From Agromyces agglutinans (GTDB lineage: Bacteria > Actinomycetota > Actinomycetes > Actinomycetales > Microbacteriaceae), in assembly GCF_009647605.1 (NCBI RefSeq), contig NZ_WJIF01000002.1:496001-560000 (forward strand): a stretch of DNA of 64,000 bases. The letters are read 5' to 3'. Numbering within the stretch: the first letter of the stretch is position 1; every line of letters starts with the position of its first letter. A program made the position numbers and the translations under genes. Positions 60,137-64,000 of the stretch are shown here, in pieces. The notes under the pieces were generated by a model. That model ran no database searches and was not told the origin of the DNA. It saw nothing but the letters and a program-made list of their open reading frames with translations.

Positions 60137-60915
60137 TGGGCCCCGATACGTTCGCCGACGCTCGCTCCTCGACCGGCGATGGAAGTCCGCTGCGCGTCGA
60201 GCGCCTCGACGACCGCGTGGTCGCGACGCTCGACCGCCCCGAACGGCGCAACGCGATCGACCAGGCCACCGTCGACGCGCTGCACGCGCTGTGCGCCGAG
60301 CTCGAGGCCGAGCCGCGCATCCTCATCCTCACGGGCGCCGGCGGCGTGTTCGCATCCGGCGCCGACATCGCCGAGCTGCGAGACCGTCGCGCCGACGACG
60401 CGCGCCGCGGCATCAACGCGAACGCGTTCATCCGCGTCGCCGAACTGCCCATGCCCGTGATCGCCGCGCTCGACGGGTACGCGCTCGGCGGCGGGGCCGA
60501 ACTCGCGTACGCGGCCGACATCCGCATCGCGACGCCCGCGCTCAAGATCGGCAACCCCGAGACGGGGCTCGGCATCATCGCCGCGGCCGGCGCCAGCTGG
60601 AGGCTGAAGGAGATCGTGGGCGACGCGAGGGCCGCCGAGCTGCTGCTCACCGGCCGCACGGTCGAGGCCGACGAAGCGCTCGCGATCGGGCTCGTCTCGT
60701 CGCTGCACGCGGAATCCGAGCTGCTGGCGGCCGCACACGCCGTCGCCGACCGCATCGCACGCAACGATCGCGCGGCCACCATGGCGACCAAGCGGGTCAT
60801 GCGCCTGCCGCGGGCCGCGCACCCCGACGCCGACCTCGCCGAACAGGCCGAACTCTTCGAGAGCCCCGAGAAGATGCGGCGGATGACGGAGTTCCTCGAG
60901 CGGAGGCGGACGTGA
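60136..60915 (+). CDS. Enoyl-CoA hydratase/isomerase (phenylacetate pathway)
   Basis: 259 residues, crotonase fold. The oxyanion loop is ASGADIAELR, and both catalytic glutamates appear present in GGGAELAYAADI and NPETGLGI. It could be PaaF (hydratase) or PaaG (isomerase); I cannot choose. The ATG shares a base with the thiolase stop (TGATG), so translation is coupled. The first 20 residues are variable. Confidence 0.88.
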   Translation: MGPDTFADARSSTGDGSPLRVERLDDRVVATLDRPERRNAIDQATVDALHALCAELEAEPRILILTGAGGVFASGADIAELRDRRADDARRGINANAFIRVAELPMPVIAALDGYALGGGAELAYAADIRIATPALKIGNPETGLGIIAAAGASWRLKEIVGDARAAELLLTGRTVEADEALAIGLVSSLHAESELLAAAHAVADRIARNDRAATMATKRVMRLPRAAHPDADLAEQAELFESPEKMRRMTEFLERRRT

Positions 60916-61856
60916 GCGACATGGGTGAGATCGGTACGCGTCCTCCTTCGTCGGGCGCTCCTCGATCGACGGCTTCGTCCGGCGCTCCTCGATCGACGCG
61001 AGCCGGGGCGCCGGCCGACGTGGGCGTGCTCGGCGGCGGTCGCATGGGCGCGGGCATCGCGCACGCGTTCCTGCTCGCGGGGTCGCGCGTGACGGTCGTC
61101 GAGCGCGATGCGGATGCCGCGGCCGCGGCCCGCGCGCGCGTCCTCGAGTCCGTCGAGGCCTCCGTCGCCCGTGGCACCGCCGACCACGACGCGGCCGCCT
61201 ACGCGAGCCGCTTCGCGACGAGCACCGACCTCGGCGACTTCGCGCGCTGCGGCCTCGTCGTCGAGGCCGTGCCCGAGGACCTCGAGCTGAAGATCGCGGC
61301 GCTCACGCGAGTCGAGGCCGTGCTCGGCGCCGACGCGGCCCTCGCCTCGAACACGTCATCGATCTCGATCGACGAGCTCGCGGCCCTGCTCGACCGGCCC
61401 TCGCGCTTCCTCGGCATGCACTTCTTCAACCCCGTGCCGGCCTCGCAGCTCGTCGAGATCGTGCGCGGCGCCGCCACCGACGCCGCCCTGGTCGCCGACG
61501 CGCGCGAGTGGGTGCGGGCGATCGGCAAGACCCCGATCGTCGTCGCGGACGCGCCGGGCTTCGCCTCGTCGCGCCTCGGCGTCGCGCTCGGGCTCGAGGC
61601 GATCCGCATGCTCGAGGACGGCGTCGCGAGCGCCGAGGACATCGACGCCGCCATGACGCTCGGATACAAGCATCCGGTGGGCCCGCTGCGGCTCACCGAC
61701 CTCGTCGGACTCGACGTGCGGCTCGGCATCGCCGAGTACCTCTCGTCGACGCTCGGCGAGCGATTCGCGCCGCCCGCGCTGCTGCGCCGCATGGTCGCCG
61801 AGGGCGACCTCGGCCGCAAGACCGGCCGCGGCTTCTACACCTGGGATGCCCCGTGA
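60912..61856 (+). CDS. paaH: 3-hydroxyacyl-CoA dehydrogenase (phenylacetate pathway)
   Basis: 314 residues from a GTG overlapping the previous stop (GTGA). A Ser/Pro/Ala-rich stretch of about 35 residues precedes the NAD-binding motif VLGGGRMGAGIA. LASNTSSISIDELA, the catalytic MHFFNPVPAS and the C-terminal YKHPVGPLRLTDLVGLD are classical. An ATG four codons on (60921) is another possible start. It oxidises the 3-hydroxy intermediate before thiolysis. Confidence 0.9.
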   Translation: MSDMGEIGTRPPSSGAPRSTASSGAPRSTRAGAPADVGVLGGGRMGAGIAHAFLLAGSRVTVVERDADAAAAARARVLESVEASVARGTADHDAAAYASRFATSTDLGDFARCGLVVEAVPEDLELKIAALTRVEAVLGADAALASNTSSISIDELAALLDRPSRFLGMHFFNPVPASQLVEIVRGAATDAALVADAREWVRAIGKTPIVVADAPGFASSRLGVALGLEAIRMLEDGVASAEDIDAAMTLGYKHPVGPLRLTDLVGLDVRLGIAEYLSSTLGERFAPPALLRRMVAEGDLGRKTGRGFYTWDAP

Positions 61857-61884
61857 GCGTGCGCCCGACCCCCGACCCCAGCAT

Positions 61885-61947
61885 CTGCGCCACTTCGGCG
61901 GCGTCCGCGCCAGTCATGGTGGCGCGCAGGCCCGCGAAGTGGCGCAG
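61885..61947 (+). promoter_or_regulatory. Inverted repeats in the leader of paaZ
   Basis: A perfect 13-bp pair CTGCGCCACTTCG (61885-61897) and its complement (61935-61947) encloses a second 7-bp pair CGCGCCA/TGGCGCG (61906-61926). It fills the 121-bp gap between paaH and paaZ. A 21-codon frame from 61916 ends exactly over the paaZ start (ATGA). It could be a processing or attenuation site, or a terminator for the upstream genes. Confidence 0.55.
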
Positions 61948-61977
61948 CGGCCACGTGCGAACAAGGAGAGACACCCG

Positions 61978-64000
61978 ATGACCGAGATCCTGCCCAGCTA
62001 CGTCCGAGGCGAGTGGTGGACCCCCGAGACCTCGGCCGAGGCATCCGCCGCCGAGGTGCACGACGCGTCGACCGGTGAACTCGTGGCGCGCGTGTCGACC
62101 GAGGGCCTCGACCTGGGCGCCGCGCTGGAGTACGCGCGCACGGTCGGCCAGGGCTCACTCGGCGAGCTCACCTTCCACCAGCGGGCCGTGCTGCTGAAGC
62201 AGATGGCCCTCGCGCTCACCGAGCGCAAGGACGAGCTCTACGCCGTCTCGAGCCGCACCGGTGCGACGAAGCAGGACTCGTGGGTCGACGTCGACGGCGG
62301 CATCGGCGTGCTCTTCACGTACTCGGGCAAGGGTCGGCGCGAACTGCCGAACGCCAAGGTGTACGTCGACGGCGCGGTCGAGAACCTCTCGAAGGACGGC
62401 TCATTCCTCGGCCGGCATATCTACACGCGCCTGCCGGGCGTCGCCGTGCAGATCAACGCCTTCAACTTCCCGGTCTGGGGCTCGCTCGAGAAGTTCGCAC
62501 CCGCGTTCCTCGCCGGCGTGCCGACGCTCGTGAAGCCCGCGACCCCGACCGGATACCTCACCGAGGCGTATGTGCGCATCCTCGTCGAATCGGGCCTGCT
62601 CCCCGACGGGTCGCTGCAGATCGTCTCGGGCAGCGTGCCCGACCTGTTCGACCACCTGCGCCTCGGCGACCTCGTGGCCTTCACCGGCTCGGCCTCCACC
62701 GCCGAGCGTCTGCGCGCCCACCCCGCCGTGCAGACCGGCGGCGTGCGGTTCACGGTCGAGACCGACTCCATCAACGCCAGCGTCCTCGGCACCGATGCGG
62801 TCGCCGGCACCCCCGAGTTCGACGCGTACGTCAAGCAGCTCGTCGTCGAGATGACCTCGAAGGCGGGGCAGAAGTGCACTGCGATCCGACGGGCGATCGT
62901 GCCCGAGGCATCCGTCGACGCCGTCATCGACGCGGTGCGCGCGCGCATCGCCGAGCGCGTCGTCGTCGGCGACCCGCGCGCCGAAGGCGTGACGATGGGG
63001 CCACTCGCCTCGCTCACCCAGCGCGACGAGGTGCTCCGCCAGGTCGGCAAGCTCGAGCAGGCGGGCGGCGAGCTCGTGATCGGCTCGACGGATGCCCCGG
63101 CCGTGATGCGCACCGACGGCACCACCGGCGTGGCATCCGACGGCGCGTTCGTCTCGCCGATGCTGCTGCGATTCGCGGATGCCTCGAGCCCCGCCCTGCA
63201 CGAGGTGGAGGCCTTCGGGCCCGTCGCATCCGTCGTCGGGTATACGTCGCTCGCCGAGGCGGCCGCGCTGGTCGCCCGAGGCGGCGGTTCGCTCGTGACG
63301 AGCGTCGCGACGCACGACCCCGAGGTCGCCGTCGCGCTCGCGTCGGGCATCGCCGCGTACAACGGGCGCGTGCTGTTCCTCGACCGCGACGACGCGCGCA
63401 GCTCGACGGGCCACGGCTCGCCGCTGCCGAACCTCGTCCACGGCGGCCCCGGCCGCGCGGGTGGCGGCGAGGAGCTCGGCGGCATCCGCGCCGTGCTGCA
63501 CCACATGCAGCGGACGGCCGTGCAGGGCTCGCCCGAGATGCTGACCGCCCTCACCGGCGTCTGGCACGCGGGCGCGGCGGCCCGGCCCGAGGGCGAGCAC
63601 CCGTTCCGCAAGTCGCTCGCCGAACTCCGCATCGGCGACCAGGTCGTGAGCGGCTCGCGCACCGTGAGCCTCGAGGACATCGAGGCCTTCGCCGAGTTCA
63701 CCGGCGACACCTTCTACGCCCACATGGACGAGGAAGCCGCCGCCGCGAACCCGTTCTTCCCGGGCCGCGTGGCGCACGGGTACCTCCTCGTGTCGTGGGC
63801 GGCGGGCCTCTTCGTGGATGCCGCACCCGGCCCCGTGCTCGCGAATTACGGCCTCGAGAACCTGCGCTTCATCACGCCCGTCTCGCCCGGCGACTCGGTG
63901 CGCGTCGAACTGACCGCCAAGCAGATCTCGCCTCGCGAAACCGACGAGTACGGCGAGGTGCGCTGGGACGCGGTCTTGAAGAACCAGCGCGACGAGCTCG
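61978..64000 (+). CDS. paaZ: Bifunctional oxepin-CoA hydrolase/aldehyde dehydrogenase PaaZ, 3' truncated
   Basis: 674 residues are visible before the window ends; the frame is open throughout. The N-terminal aldehyde dehydrogenase has ITAFN-like QINAFNFPVWG, catalytic Glu in FTVETDSINAS (~261) and Cys in GQKCTAIRRA (~300). The C-terminal MaoC-like hydratase domain has GDTFYAHMDEEAAAANPFF and RVAHGYLLVSWAAG with the Asp/His pair. PaaZ opens the oxepin-CoA ring and oxidises the resulting aldehyde, a key step of aerobic phenylacetate degradation. AAGGAGAG precedes the ATG. Confidence 0.95.
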   Translation, partial: MTEILPSYVRGEWWTPETSAEASAAEVHDASTGELVARVSTEGLDLGAALEYARTVGQGSLGELTFHQRAVLLKQMALALTERKDELYAVSSRTGATKQDSWVDVDGGIGVLFTYSGKGRRELPNAKVYVDGAVENLSKDGSFLGRHIYTRLPGVAVQINAFNFPVWGSLEKFAPAFLAGVPTLVKPATPTGYLTEAYVRILVESGLLPDGSLQIVSGSVPDLFDHLRLGDLVAFTGSASTAERLRAHPAVQTGGVRFTVETDSINASVLGTDAVAGTPEFDAYVKQLVVEMTSKAGQKCTAIRRAIVPEASVDAVIDAVRARIAERVVVGDPRAEGVTMGPLASLTQRDEVLRQVGKLEQAGGELVIGSTDAPAVMRTDGTTGVASDGAFVSPMLLRFADASSPALHEVEAFGPVASVVGYTSLAEAAALVARGGGSLVTSVATHDPEVAVALASGIAAYNGRVLFLDRDDARSSTGHGSPLPNLVHGGPGRAGGGEELGGIRAVLHHMQRTAVQGSPEMLTALTGVWHAGAAARPEGEHPFRKSLAELRIGDQVVSGSRTVSLEDIEAFAEFTGDTFYAHMDEEAAAANPFFPGRVAHGYLLVSWAAGLFVDAAPGPVLANYGLENLRFITPVSPGDSVRVELTAKQISPRETDEYGEVRWDAVLKNQRDEL

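Noticed and set aside
1-64000. tRNA or rRNA genes
   Set aside because: No tRNA cloverleaf with a TTCGA arm and CCA-type end or rRNA core sequence was found by eye; a covariance-model scan would settle it.

Overview
The window is very GC-rich (about 70 percent or more), densely coded DNA from an actinobacterium. Signs pointing to the family Microbacteriaceae (an Agromyces- or Microbacterium-like organism) are the frequent word GGATGCC/GGCATCC, many leaderless promoters with a TANNNT box 6-8 nt before an ATG or GTG, a SigK/RskA pair, an LPXTG-type anchored chaplin-like protein and actinobacterial hut and paa gene sets. The genus is an inference. There are no rRNA or tRNA genes, insertion sequences, prophage genes or CRISPR arrays. 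No stretch longer than 300 bases lacks a gene.

Layout. 1-5.9 kb: the 3' part of an NADP-type aldehyde dehydrogenase, a KimA-like permease behind an ArsR/VOC pair, a CopC-domain protein and an overlapping crcB fluoride-channel pair. 6-11.5 kb: GNAT, a PadR/DUF4097 operon with palindromic operators, a TipA-like MerR regulator with a strong internal start, and a divergent YczE/MocR pair. 11.6-15 kb: two surface or secreted proteins, one with ten chaplin-like repeats and a sorting signal. 15.1-23.5 kb: a large RND transporter, two heavy-metal-associated (HMA) proteins, a DUF305 lipoprotein, a GntR regulator and a CopB-type P-ATPase; two perfect CsoR-type boxes mark a copper regulon. 23.6-25.5 kb: an NAD-dependent epimerase and a lone DUF3800 gene of atypical composition.

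25.5-34.5 kb holds histidine utilisation: hutG, then sixA and DUF503 genes, hutI-hutU, an M23 peptidase, hutH and a divergent IclR regulator. Three near-identical 19-20 bp elements sit before hutG, before hutU and between hutH and the regulator, so the scattered genes look like one regulon. 34.6-38.2 kb: SDR/TetR pair, DedA, a membrane ABM protein and a cupin. 38.2-43.5 kb: a dipZ-sigK-rskA operon divergent from a fasciclin lipoprotein gene, with matching CCAATC-N16-CCGAAT promoters facing both ways. 43.5-53.3 kb: AKR/MerR pair, YihY/BrkB, GNAT, alpha/beta hydrolase, a DEAD-box helicase with an Arg-Asp repeat N-terminus and long leader, and a RecQ helicase joined to an arginase-family gene.

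53.4-64 kb: a branched-chain-type ABC transporter (with LivM and LivG fused in one protein) and the start of a phenylacetate gene set (thiolase, enoyl-CoA hydratase, hydroxyacyl-CoA dehydrogenase, PaaZ cut by the window end). Similar PaaR-like palindromes precede the transporter and the thiolase, suggesting uptake and catabolism of an aromatic acid are controlled together.
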